Translations under genes and position numbers: made by a program
The notes under the pieces: generated by a model
Told to the model about the DNA's origin: nothing
The model's database searches: none
Seen by the model: only the letters and a program-made list of their open reading frames with translations
Shown: positions 1 through 7,997 of the stretch, piece by piece
Layout: each line of letters begins with the position of its first letter
Position numbering within the stretch: the stretch's first letter is position 1
NCBI GenBank assembly: GCA_017445435.1
Contig: JAFSUE010000158.1
Location: 1-30,307, forward strand
Direction of reading: 5' to 3'
Origin: Selenomonadaceae bacterium
GTDB taxonomy: Bacteria; Bacillota; Negativicutes; Selenomonadales; Selenomonadaceae
Length of the DNA stretch: 30,307 bases

Positions 1-1014
1 TACTATGAATTTACAGAGACAAAATCTGACGGTACGACGGAAACTGTAAAATCGCCAACTTACGGTCAAATGAAAAATGCCGTTACAACCGCGATTAAAG
101 GACTTTATAATTATTGGTTGGGTGAAAGCGCAAAGCTTAATTACGATTCACTTGGACTGGCGCTTAATGGACAGACGATTGGAATTTGTTTTTGTACGGG
201 TGGAGAGTACAACGAATTTTCGGCAGATACCGAATCTATTCGCAAAGATACTTTACCCGCCGACAATATTATCATTGGCATTTGTCTTTATAGTTACGGC
301 ATACTCAATCCGCAATTTGTAGGTGATTCTTCGCAGACAGAAAATTTCCGTTACGACACGAAAGGCGCTGTTATCACAAACTACGGCGAAGAAGACGCGA
401 TTTATTTTGATAAAGACGTTGACACTTATTCAATCTCCACTTATCTAAACGATTTTTAAATTGAATCACCGACTGGCGAAACTAAATATGATTTATCTAT
501 GCTTGTACTTCGTGACGTTCGCGGCAAGCTTATGACTTTTGAAACACCCAACGGTACGGCTTATGCTTACATGGCGTCCGATTCAAATGAAGTCAACGGA
601 AATAATTTTGGCGACGGAAATAATTATGAAATTCTTTTCGGCGCAAATTATGCAAATGATACGATTCGAGCAGGTAACGGCGGAAGTTATCTTTGGGGCG
701 GCTTGCAAGGTAATGATGAAATTTTCGGTGGCAACGGCGTTGATACTTTTGTTTACGGTTTCTAAGTCATTTTCTGTTTTTTAGATGGAAATGATTCTGT
801 TCAAAATGCAGAAAATCAAGACATCGTAATCTTAAAAGATATTACGCTTGACCAAATTAAAACCGCGCAGATTAATGACGGCGGCGTTAATTTGCAATTT
901 ACCGACGGCGGCTCACTTACAATCAATGGCACACCTTCAACGTTCATAGTAAGAAATTCAAATACTACTACCTATCGTGCTGATTATCAAAATAAAATTT
1001 GGACGCAAGGTTAA
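1..1014 (+). pseudogene. RTX-like (calcium-binding nonapeptide repeat) protein, 3' part, broken by two in-frame stops
   Basis: One reading frame (frame 1) stays coding-like from the first base to TAA at 1012-1014 but is interrupted by TAA at 457-459 and 763-765. The middle segment has RTX-type glycine/aspartate motifs such as GGNGVDTFVYGF and GNDEIFGG, and the segment after the second stop resumes with LDGNDSVQN followed by the kind of tail seen in such proteins (LTINGTPSTF). RTX repeats bind calcium in secreted, usually type I exported, proteins of diderm bacteria. The 5' end lies outside the window. The first stop can be explained by one substitution; around the second, the residues VIFCFL look like a small in-frame insertion. 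No frameshift is needed. The remaining pieces (ATG 70 to 459 and ATG 499 to 765) lack convincing ribosome sites. Two assembly errors are the main alternative. Confidence 0.7.
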
Positions 1015-1113
1015 TTCGGAATGCGAAATGAAAACTAAAAATTAATCGTGGAAAAATTTTTCTACGACTTTTTTTATTTAATTGAAAAATTTTCAGGTAA
1101 AATATTTTTTTTC

Positions 1114-1122
1114 TGTTATAAT
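1114..1122 (+). promoter_or_regulatory. Extended -10 promoter for the LCP gene
   Basis: TGTTATAAT carries both the TG extension (1114-1115) and a perfect TATAAT (1117-1122), about 60 bases before the LCP start. No good -35 is seen at 16-18 bases. The preceding sequence is AT-rich with T-runs. It is the likely start of an LCP-permease transcript. Confidence 0.5.
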
Positions 1123-1180
1123 GGCGGCTGTTGGGAGGAAATTTTTTTGTCGAGAAAATTTTTTTAGCTGGTGAGGAATT

Positions 1181-2296
1181 ATGAGTGAAAGAGCCTTGCG
1201 TGAAAGAATGGCGCAACGTAGAAAACTTGCCGTAAGCAAAACTTTGGTATCATTTTTAATTTGTCTTTTTATCGGCGTGGCGTCATTGGGCGTCTACGCT
1301 GGTTTCCGTTTCACGGACAAAGTTTCTACGTCTGCAAATTCAAATAATTTTTTCACGCAGAAAAAAAATTCGGCGCAGGAAGAAACAATTTTGCCGACCG
1401 TCAAACAAAATATGACGCTGATTTTAATGGGCGTCGATGAACGCAAAGATGACGTTGGCAGGTCTGATACTTTAATGTTTCTGAATTTTTCCAGCGACGA
1501 AGTGTCCTTGTTGTCAATACCGCGTGACACAAGAGTTTACATTGAAAGGCAGGGTTATCAAAAAATTAATGCGGCGTATGCTTACGGCGGAGAAAAGTTG
1601 ACGCGTCAAACTGTCGAAGATTTTCTTGGCGTCGACGTTGACCGCTACATTAAAATCAATACTCACGCTTTCCCAAAAATTATTGATGAAATGGGCGGCA
1701 TTGATATTTACGTTGAACGCGATATGCAGTACGAAGATCCTTGGGACGACGACGGCGGACTTATCATTGACCTTCGGCAAGGTTATCAACATTTAGACGG
1801 CAATGAAGCGGTTCAATTTGTACGTTACCGCGATTCAGAAGGCGACGCTGGCAGAGTTCGTAGACAACAAGCTTTCATGCGTGCGCTTGCAGAAAAAGTT
1901 ACTGACCCTTCAACTTTGTTGAGGTTGCCAAAAATTTTAAGTGTTGCCTTTGACGCTGTCGAAACAGATTTATCAATGGGCGAAATGTTGGCGCTTGCTG
2001 GTACGTTAAAATCTGCCGAATCTGCAGGAAACATTCAAACGGGCGTTGTGCCAGGCTATATGGAATACATTGACAACATTAGCTATCTTGTTCCCGACGC
2101 TGAAAGACTTGGTGAAGTTGTCATGGAAAATTTGAAGATTGACGCTAGCAAAAGTCACTTTGAAAATCTTGCGTTGGAGTACGACAGAGGATCGCCCGCA
2201 GATTTTTACGATGTGAATCCCAACTTGGAGCGCGATTTACAAATTATGGACGACTTCCACCGCGCAAAGTTCAACTTTGAAGAAAATAAATTGTAA
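1181..2296 (+). CDS. LytR-CpsA-Psr (LCP) family protein
   Basis: A 371-residue membrane-anchored enzyme of the family that transfers polyprenyl-linked glycopolymers onto peptidoglycan outside the membrane. A short basic N-terminus is followed by one transmembrane segment (about residues 20-41), a linker, and the LCP domain from about residue 78. Family hallmarks are visible: GVDER (84-88), GRSDT (93-97), SIPRDTRV (112-119) and the later region HLDGNEAVQFVRYRDSEGD with RVRRQQ, which supplies the conserved arginines and acidic residues that bind pyrophosphate. ATG 1181 is chosen because GAGGA lies just before it and an in-frame TGA (1172-1174) prevents extension. The NCS2 permease follows after 30 bases, so the two are probably co-transcribed. 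The exact glycopolymer is unknown. Confidence 0.9.
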   Translation: MSERALRERMAQRRKLAVSKTLVSFLICLFIGVASLGVYAGFRFTDKVSTSANSNNFFTQKKNSAQEETILPTVKQNMTLILMGVDERKDDVGRSDTLMFLNFSSDEVSLLSIPRDTRVYIERQGYQKINAAYAYGGEKLTRQTVEDFLGVDVDRYIKINTHAFPKIIDEMGGIDIYVERDMQYEDPWDDDGGLIIDLRQGYQHLDGNEAVQFVRYRDSEGDAGRVRRQQAFMRALAEKVTDPSTLLRLPKILSVAFDAVETDLSMGEMLALAGTLKSAESAGNIQTGVVPGYMEYIDNISYLVPDAERLGEVVMENLKIDASKSHFENLALEYDRGSPADFYDVNPNLERDLQIMDDFHRAKFNFEENKL

Positions 2297-2326
2297 GCTT
2301 AAATCAAATCTTAAAGGAAATTATAA

Positions 2327-3619
2327 ATGGAACAACTTAGAAATTATTTTTTATTCGACGAACGCAAAACAAATCTGCGTACAGAAATTTTAGCAGGCGC
2401 AACGACTTTCCTTTCAATGTTGTATATCGTCATAGTAAATCCAACTGTCTTTTCAACGGCGGGAATGGATTTTGGCGGCGTGTACGTTGCAACGATTATT
2501 GCAACGGTAATAGGCACAATGATAATGGGCGTGGCGGCGAATTATCCAATAGCGATAGCGCCAGGCTTAGGCATCAACGCTTATTTAGTTTATTCGGTAA
2601 TGTTATCTCAAGGCGTCGCATGGCAACAAGCACTTGGCGCGGCGGCAGTTGCATCTGGAATTTTTACGCTGTTATCGCTTACACAATTTCGCGAAATGTT
2701 CATTAACTCAATTCCACTTTCGCTGAAAAAATCTATCGCGGCAGGTATCGGCTTATTCATTGCGTTAATTGGTTTTCGTAGCGGTCACATTGTCATTCCT
2801 TCTGACGCAACGATGATAGCTTTCGGCGACCTTGACGATCCAATTTTGCATTTAACGGTTATCGGACTTTTAATCACGATGATTTTAGTTGTGATGAACG
2901 TTAGGGGCGGAATTTTTATCGGCATGATTTGTACGACGTTTTTTGCATGGATATTTGGATATTGGCATTTGCCGCAAGAATTTTTTTCAACGCCGCAAGG
3001 TTTCGACCAAACTTTTATGCAGTTGAGCTTTGACGGTATGCCGTCACTGGCAATGATAATCTTCACGATTTTATTAGTAACGCTTTTCGACACTACTGGA
3101 ACAATGCTCGGCGTCGGTCAACAAGCTGGATTGATTCGCGACGATAAATTTCCCAATTTGAAAAGCGCGTTACTTGCAGACTCAATCGCCAGTTTTGCAG
3201 GCGCATTTGCTGGTACAGGTCCAACATCAAGCTACGTCGAATCTGGAACGGGCGTTGCGGCTGGTGGACGAACGGGCTTTACGTCATTTGTCACGGCATT
3301 TTTATTTTTACTGTTGCTATTCTTTCAACCAATCGCGGCGTCAATCGCATCAATTCCAGCGGCAACATCTCCCGCGTTAATTTTAACAGGTTGCTTTATG
3401 GTCGCTGACGTTGCAAATATTGACTGGAAAGACTACACGGAAGCTTTTCCCTCTTTCTTGACAATGGTTTTAATGCCGTTTACCTACAGCATAACAAACG
3501 GCGTCGGCATTGGAATAATAACTTACGTTATATTGAAAGTTGCAACGCGGCAGTGGCGGCAAATTCATCCGTTGTTGGCGGTTATGGCGATATTATTTTT
3601 AATTCAAATGCTTTACTAA
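2327..3619 (+). CDS. NCS2 family purine (adenine/guanine/hypoxanthine) permease
   Basis: A 430-residue polytopic permease of the AzgA/PbuG-like branch of NCS2, expected to import adenine, guanine or hypoxanthine with protons. It begins with the typical LRNYFLFDERKTNLRTEI and continues with many hydrophobic segments. Branch signatures are GLGINAYLVYSV (near residue 83), FDTTGTMLGVGQQAGL (near 255) and TGPTSSYVESGTGVAAGGR (near 296). Length matches the family. A ribosome site, AAAGG, stands about 10 bases before ATG 2327. The LCP gene ends 30 bases upstream. No purine riboswitch is seen in that gap, so any purine control must act from the upstream promoter or in trans. The exact base transported cannot be told from sequence alone. 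Confidence 0.9.
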   Translation: MEQLRNYFLFDERKTNLRTEILAGATTFLSMLYIVIVNPTVFSTAGMDFGGVYVATIIATVIGTMIMGVAANYPIAIAPGLGINAYLVYSVMLSQGVAWQQALGAAAVASGIFTLLSLTQFREMFINSIPLSLKKSIAAGIGLFIALIGFRSGHIVIPSDATMIAFGDLDDPILHLTVIGLLITMILVVMNVRGGIFIGMICTTFFAWIFGYWHLPQEFFSTPQGFDQTFMQLSFDGMPSLAMIIFTILLVTLFDTTGTMLGVGQQAGLIRDDKFPNLKSALLADSIASFAGAFAGTGPTSSYVESGTGVAAGGRTGFTSFVTAFLFLLLLFFQPIAASIASIPAATSPALILTGCFMVADVANIDWKDYTEAFPSFLTMVLMPFTYSITNGVGIGIITYVILKVATRQWRQIHPLLAVMAILFLIQMLY

Positions 3620-3646
3620 GGTTAAGTGGTAGCGTTTAGGAAATTC

Positions 3647-3676
3647 CTACTCACTACTCACTACTCACTACTGACT
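3647..3676 (+). repeat. Heptamer array CTACTCA x3 plus CTACTGA
   Basis: Four consecutive 7-bp units run to within one base of the miaB ATG at 3677, where a ribosome site would normally stand. In the frame of miaB the array reads LLTTHYSLLT without a stop. Confidence 0.9.
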
Positions 3677-4996
3677 ATGACAAAAAAATTTAAAATTCTA
3701 ACTTACGGCTGCCAAATGAACGTTGCCGAATCTGAACGTATGGCAGGACAACTTTATAAAATCGGCTACAAATTGACGGACGATATTGCGGCGGCTGACT
3801 TAATTTTAATTAACTCCTGTTGCGTACGCGCTACGGCGGAGGATAAAATTTACGGCAAGATTGGCGAGCTTAACCGCTACAAGTTGCAGAATCCCGCGTT
3901 GATTATCGGCGTTATGGGTTGCCTTGCGCAGAAAGACGGCGACGACTTGATTAAACGTTATCCCAACGTTGACTTCGTATTGGGAACTGCGCGGCGCGGT
4001 GAACTTTCTAACGTTGTGGAAAGTTTTGAATCTGCGCGGAAAAGATTTGTCGACACTTCCAACGTTAGCGGACAAATTATTGAGCCTGAAGTTTTTCCCA
4101 TTCGCACTGGTAAAGTGTCTGCCTTCGTGCCGATTATGTACGGTTGCAACAATTTCTGTACCTATTGCATTGTGCCGTATGTTCGCGGACGTGAAAGAAG
4201 CCGTCCTGCCGCCGAAATTTTCGCCGAAATTAAAAACGCCGTCGATAATGGCTACAAGGAAATAACTTTGTTGGGGCAAAACGTCAACTCTTACGGTAAA
4301 GATTTGCAGGAGATGACCTTTGCAAAACTTTTAGCCGCTGTTGATAAAATTGAAGGGCTTAAACGTCTTCGCTTTATGACTAGCCATCCGAAAGATTTAT
4401 CAGACGAATTAATTGACGTTATGGCGAACGGTAAAAATATTTGTGAACATATTCATCTGCCTGTACAGTACGGTTCAAATAAAATTTTGCAAAAGATGAA
4501 TCGTGTTTACACCGTCGAAAAATATTTTGAGCTTGTCAAAAAAATTCGCGCCGCCATTCCGAATATCAGTTTGACGACTGATTTAATTGTCGGCTTTCCT
4601 GGCGAAACGGAAAAAGATTTTCAGCTGACGTTAGATTTTCTGCGCGAAATTAAATTTGATATGGCATTCACTTTCATTTATTCCGAACGTAGCGGGACGC
4701 CTGCCGCAAATTTTGACGGCAAGGTTGACGACGAAACTAAACACCGCCGCCTTAATGAATTAATGGCGGTACAAAATGAAATTAGCCTTGCGAAAAATTT
4801 ACAGCTGGACGATACGACGGTTGAAGTTTTAGTCGAAGGCGCTAGCAAGACTGACAAAAATATTTTCACTGGTCGGACGCGTACAAATAAATCTGTACTC
4901 TTCCCGCATGGTACGGAAAGTGCTGGCGATTTAATCAACGTGAAAGTTAATCAAGTGCAAACTTGGATTCTGAAAGGCATTCGAGATTTTTTATAA
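3677..4996 (+). CDS. miaB: tRNA-2-methylthio-N6-dimethylallyladenosine synthase MiaB
   Basis: A radical SAM methylthiotransferase that adds the 2-methylthio group to i6A37 of tRNA. From ATG 3677 (439 residues) the UPF0004 domain carries the cluster cysteines C12 (TYGCQMN), C48 or C49 (NSCCV) and C82 (MGCLAQ). The radical SAM motif is C157-x3-C161-x2-C164 (GCNNFCTYC), followed by VPYVRGRERSRP. A TRAM domain for tRNA binding ends the protein. The start is uncertain. ATG 3677 gives the usual MiaB N-terminus but has no ribosome site because a heptamer array lies directly before it. GTG 3626 has a weak AAGG four bases upstream and would add 17 residues encoded mostly by that array. The permease stops at 3619, so this is probably the same transcript. 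Confidence 0.93.
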   Translation: MTKKFKILTYGCQMNVAESERMAGQLYKIGYKLTDDIAAADLILINSCCVRATAEDKIYGKIGELNRYKLQNPALIIGVMGCLAQKDGDDLIKRYPNVDFVLGTARRGELSNVVESFESARKRFVDTSNVSGQIIEPEVFPIRTGKVSAFVPIMYGCNNFCTYCIVPYVRGRERSRPAAEIFAEIKNAVDNGYKEITLLGQNVNSYGKDLQEMTFAKLLAAVDKIEGLKRLRFMTSHPKDLSDELIDVMANGKNICEHIHLPVQYGSNKILQKMNRVYTVEKYFELVKKIRAAIPNISLTTDLIVGFPGETEKDFQLTLDFLREIKFDMAFTFIYSERSGTPAANFDGKVDDETKHRRLNELMAVQNEISLAKNLQLDDTTVEVLVEGASKTDKNIFTGRTRTNKSVLFPHGTESAGDLINVKVNQVQTWILKGIRDFL

Positions 4997-5029
4997 AATG
5001 CGAAATGTAAGGGCATAATGATAAGATGG

Positions 5030-5170
5030 AGTTGAATAACGGACTTAAAGTTCACGTAGGATAGAAAGGGGCGCGCAAGGACGCGCGCCCGCCCGCGCAA
5101 ATCGCGTGATGCGATTTCAGCGGGCATGTTTCTTTTTGCTACTTTTTCTTTGCGCCAAAGAAAAAGTAGT
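5030..5170 (+). repeat. Composite palindromic repeat with three consecutive hairpins (copy 1)
   Basis: In the 339-base gap after miaB, three hairpins follow one another. GGGCGCGC (5069-5076) pairs with GCGCGCCC (5083-5090). GCCCGC (5091-5096) pairs with GCGGGC (5120-5125), enclosing AAATCGC and GCGATTT. CTACTTTTTCTTTG (5139-5152) pairs perfectly with its complement (5156-5169) around a CGC loop. The last palindrome and flanking words (GAGTTGAATAAC, AAGGACGCG) recur in opposite orientation at 17357-17540. The GC-rich part contrasts strongly with the AT-rich gaps elsewhere. The last hairpin could end miaB transcription, although no clean T-run follows. Confidence 0.8.
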
Positions 5171-5259
5171 TTAATTAAAAATTTTTCTAAAAACTTTAAG
5201 TTTACTAACAACCTCTAAAATTTGAACGCTACCATATAAAAATTTGCAGGAATTTCATA

Positions 5260-5294
5260 ACTTGCAGGGAACTGATAACCTTGCAAGTTTTTTT
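5260..5294 (+). terminator. Intrinsic terminator or attenuator before the MgtC-like gene
   Basis: ACTTGCAGG (5260-5268) pairs with CCTTGCAAGT (5279-5288) with a single bulge, and seven T follow (5288-5294). It lies only about 40 bases before the next start. The left arm belongs to a roughly 19-base near-repeat (TTTGCAGGAATTTCATAA from 5243, CTTGCAGGGAACTGATAA from 5261, CTTGCAAG from 5280). Confidence 0.6.
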
Positions 5295-5335
5295 GTGAAA
5301 ATTTTAAAAGCTTAAAGATAAATGAAGGGATAAAA

Positions 5336-6001
5336 TTGGTTTCAGAGTGGGAACTTTTTTTGAGATTAGCGCTTTCATGCGTTTTAGGCGGCATAATCGG
5401 TTATGAAAGACAGAGCCGTAGAAAATCGGCGGGATTGCGGACAAACGTTTTAGTTTGTCTTGGCTCATGCTTGATAATGGTACTTAGTGAAGCGCTTTAC
5501 TTCAACGTCGAAGGACGTACTAACGCAGACCCTGCACGATTAGCGGCGCAAGTTGTCAGCGGCATCGGCTTTTTAGGCGCAGGCGCGATTATGAAGGAAG
5601 GCTTAACCGTCACAGGTTTAACTACGGCGGCTTGTCTTTGGGTAGTAGCTGGCGTTGGACTTGCAGTAGGCGCAGGCTATTATTCAGGCGCACTTTTCAC
5701 GACGGGATTAATTTTCGCCACGCTTGGAACACTTTCACGCATTGACGAATGGGTTATGCACGACCAAAATTTATATTTAAAAGTTCGTACCCATGACAAG
5801 CCAGGTCAGCTTATGCACATTAGCTCTTGCATTGACGATTTGCAGTTGAAAGTTCGCGGCGTCAAAGTTACGGCTGATGAAAACCACAACGATATTTTGT
5901 GCATTGACTTTGAGGTTTATAACCATCGCGGCTTGAAAGGCGTTATCGTCGTCGACGCGATTAAACGTATTGAAGGCGTCTTAAGCGTTGACGTTAATTA
6001 A
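5336..6001 (+). CDS. MgtC/SapB family membrane protein
   Basis: A 221-residue inner-membrane protein of the MgtC/SapB family, whose members are linked to magnesium limitation, membrane potential and acid or host adaptation; their molecular activity is still debated. The first 140 residues hold four or five hydrophobic segments with the family signatures GGIIGYERQ (about 18-26), GLRTNVLVCLGSCL (33-46) and GIGFLGAGAIMKEG followed by VTGLTTAACLW. The last 80 residues form a soluble ACT-like tail (LYLKVRTHDKPGQL). The start is TTG 5336, placed after GAAGGGA at a normal distance. A terminator-like hairpin lies just upstream. The radical SAM gene begins 24 bases after its stop, so the two probably share a transcript. 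Confidence 0.85.
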   Translation: MVSEWELFLRLALSCVLGGIIGYERQSRRKSAGLRTNVLVCLGSCLIMVLSEALYFNVEGRTNADPARLAAQVVSGIGFLGAGAIMKEGLTVTGLTTAACLWVVAGVGLAVGAGYYSGALFTTGLIFATLGTLSRIDEWVMHDQNLYLKVRTHDKPGQLMHISSCIDDLQLKVRGVKVTADENHNDILCIDFEVYNHRGLKGVIVVDAIKRIEGVLSVDVN

Positions 6002-6025
6002 ATTTAAAATTTAGGAGAAAATTTT

Positions 6026-6682
6026 GTGATAGTTTATACAGTTAAAGGCGGAAAATATTTTCCCGTCGCTGAAAGTTTTGCAAATGACGCTGAAACTCTG
6101 CGCGGGATTTACATTAATTTAACGAATCGCTGTAACAATGACTGCGTATTTTGTCTGCGCGATAAAAAAGTTATGGCGGCTGAAAAAAGTTTGTGGCTTG
6201 ACGAAGAGCCGACAGTTGACGACGTTAAAGCGGAATTGAACGCCGTACCTTTTCATCTTGTCAAAGAAATTGTCTTTTGCGGTTTCGGTGAACCGACGAT
6301 AAGACTTGCCGAACTTACGGAAATTTTGCGCTACGTAAAAAAAATTCAGCCGAACATTTCAACACGGCTGAATACAAACGGACTTGGTGAACTTGAACAC
6401 GGGCGCGATATTTCTGCGGATTTTAAAAATATTTTGGACGTGGCGTCAATCAGCTTGAATGCGGCGACGGCTGAAAGATATTTGAAAATTACGCGCTCAA
6501 AGTTTGGCATTCAAGCTTACGCGGCAATGTTCACTTTTGCCGAGCATATGAAAAAAACTGTCCCGCAAGTTGTAATGACGATTGTTGATAAAGTTACGCC
6601 GCCAGATGAAATTTCCGCCTGTAAAAAAATTTGTGCTGAACACGGCGTAACGCTTAGGATTCGCCCCTACGAAAACAGTTAA
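6026..6682 (+). CDS. Radical SAM protein of the TatD-associated type
   Basis: A 218-residue compact radical SAM enzyme. The iron-sulfur motif is C36-x3-C40-x2-C43 (RCNNDCVFC), preceded by GIYINLTN. It is followed by SLWLDEEPTVDDV and a glycine-rich SAM-binding stretch (VFCGFGEPTIR), then SISLNAATAERY. This layout resembles the small proteins often encoded with, or fused to, TatD nucleases (tatD_link family). No tatD gene is present in the window. The substrate is unknown. GTG 6026 is chosen because TAGGAG precedes it at good spacing. The stop TAA (6680-6682) is the first triplet of a repeat array that continues to 6725. Confidence 0.8.
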   Translation: MIVYTVKGGKYFPVAESFANDAETLRGIYINLTNRCNNDCVFCLRDKKVMAAEKSLWLDEEPTVDDVKAELNAVPFHLVKEIVFCGFGEPTIRLAELTEILRYVKKIQPNISTRLNTNGLGELEHGRDISADFKNILDVASISLNAATAERYLKITRSKFGIQAYAAMFTFAEHMKKTVPQVVMTIVDKVTPPDEISACKKICAEHGVTLRIRPYENS

Positions 6683-6725
6683 TTGAATGAAGAATTTTTA
6701 ATTACGCATTACGAATTACGCATTA
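6680..6725 (+). repeat. Heptamer array between convergent genes (AATTAAG and AATGCGT types)
   Basis: TAATTGAATGAAGAATTT begins on the radical SAM stop codon. It is followed by ATTACGCATTACGAATTA, the reverse complement of the AATGCGT/AATTCGT units. The array runs into the 3' end of the DAK2 gene and supplies its last codons and stop on the minus strand. Confidence 0.85.
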
Positions 6726-7947
6726 TGTTTGCGTTTTCAAGAGCTGAAAAGCCTGCCGAAAATTTTTTCAAGGCGGCTACAGCGTCATTAAAAGATTCAG
6801 TCAAAACTAATTCAACGCGACTTCCCAAAAGTCTTTTAGCTTGCCGAAAAATTAATTTGTAATCGTCACTCGACGAAACTAAAACGTAGCTTGACGCTAA
6901 ATCCGAATGCGCCGCGCCAACAATTTCCGATACCGATGGCGAAGATTCTTCACTGCCAGAAACTAAAATTGACGCGCCAGCATCTTGCAAAATTTGCGCT
7001 TCAGCCGCATTTCTAGCTACTGCAAGCGCCGCAACTTTCATCAACGCATCATGCGCGGGGAGTTGATGACTTTCGCTCATATTCGTAATTTTCACGTCGT
7101 GCAAAGGTCCCCAGCCCAACGCTTGATCAATCGCATTGCCAACGTGATCTGTGTGTAAGTGAATATCCAGCGTACCGCTTGACCGTTCGACGATTGAAAA
7201 ACTGCTGAAATCTTTCATACGCTGTTCAACTTCATAAATATTCGCCTTAGAATTTTTCACGCGAAGACGTACGCAGTACGGTCGAACTCTATCGTTGCGC
7301 GGGTCAGGCATATTTTTATGAATGCCTAAGCCCAACGATAAACTTACGGCGGGCGATACAAAATTTCCGTCAAGACCTTTCAAGCAACCTTTCAAAAAGC
7401 TGAACATAATGTGTGCGCCAGCGTCATTGTGTCCATTTTTTTCGACGGCATCTTCACCCGCTTTAATCGCCGTAGATAAAATTTCTGAAATTGGTTTGCC
7501 GTCACGAACTGCGCGGTAAGCACCTTTAGCAACTGCCTTTGCAACAAATATGAATGGGCTGTCATGATTTTCAGGCATAACACGTTGGGAATACAAAATG
7601 CCATACTGAAAAGCCTTGCCAAATTCAGAGCCAGTAGCTTCGTATTTGCCAATTAAACCAGTAGCAATTCCGTGAAACATTTGCGCCAAAACTACGCCAG
7701 CATTTCCGCGAGCACCAAATACAGCCGCCGTTGCAACACGTCTACTCAAGCCGCCTAAGCTGTCGTCTTTAGCTTCTGTCAATGGCATAACCGCCGCGCC
7801 TATCGTTCGCAAAATGTGTGTACCAGGCAAAGTTCCCGCGCCTGTCTGCGAATTTATATTTTCATATTCTAATAAAAATTCGCTGTACGCGCCTGAAATC
7901 ATTCTCTTGAAATCTCCACCAGTTATAACTTCTCTACTGCCCGTCAT
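6709..7947 (-). CDS. DAK2-domain protein (FakA/YloV-like) with altered ATP-binding motif
   Basis: A 412-residue protein resembling FakA/YloV, the ATP-binding subunit of fatty acid kinase. The order fits: an N-terminal DAK2 domain with FGARGNAGVVLAQMFHGI (77-94), then NDAGAHIMFSFLKGCLKGL, then the FakA-type central and C-terminal parts (YCVRLRVK, LDIHLHTDHVGNAIDQALGWG, VKITNMSE). However, where the family usually has VPDGDTGTNM, whose aspartates hold the Mg-ATP, this protein reads SQTGAGTLPGTHI (33-45), so both aspartates are missing. It may be a non-catalytic or re-purposed paralogue. ATG 7947 is chosen for its strong AAAGGTGGTGATT ribosome site, although the frame is open further upstream. 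The final residues MRNS and the stop come from an intergenic heptamer array. It is the last gene of the operon. Confidence 0.75.
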   Translation of the reverse strand: MTGSREVITGGDFKRMISGAYSEFLLEYENINSQTGAGTLPGTHILRTIGAAVMPLTEAKDDSLGGLSRRVATAAVFGARGNAGVVLAQMFHGIATGLIGKYEATGSEFGKAFQYGILYSQRVMPENHDSPFIFVAKAVAKGAYRAVRDGKPISEILSTAIKAGEDAVEKNGHNDAGAHIMFSFLKGCLKGLDGNFVSPAVSLSLGLGIHKNMPDPRNDRVRPYCVRLRVKNSKANIYEVEQRMKDFSSFSIVERSSGTLDIHLHTDHVGNAIDQALGWGPLHDVKITNMSESHQLPAHDALMKVAALAVARNAAEAQILQDAGASILVSGSEESSPSVSEIVGAAHSDLASSYVLVSSSDDYKLIFRQAKRLLGSRVELVLTESFNDAVAALKKFSAGFSALENANIMRNS

Positions 7948-7997
7948 AGAATCACCACCTTTTGATATAACGTCGAAATTTTTTACTTTATCATTAA

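Noticed and set aside
457..765. Stop-codon reassignment (TAA read as sense)
   Set aside because: TAA ends many intact genes in the window (permease, miaB, sufB neighbours, mbl), so the two internal TAA are better explained by decay or sequence error.
70..765. Two separate small genes (70-459 and 499-765)
   Set aside because: Both lie in one continuous frame with coding-like sequence between and beyond them and have no convincing ribosome sites.
968..1216. Minus-strand ORF
   Set aside because: It overlaps the LCP promoter and start region and reads as low-complexity Lys/Phe/Ile-rich sequence from A/T runs.
3806..4279. 157-residue minus-strand ORF inside miaB
   Set aside because: It is the antisense shadow of a strongly conserved gene, with no ribosome site or recognisable motif.
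5041..5130. Small RNA gene or tRNA in the GC-rich gap
   Set aside because: The fold is a set of simple hairpins without a tRNA cloverleaf, and the element recurs as a dispersed repeat.
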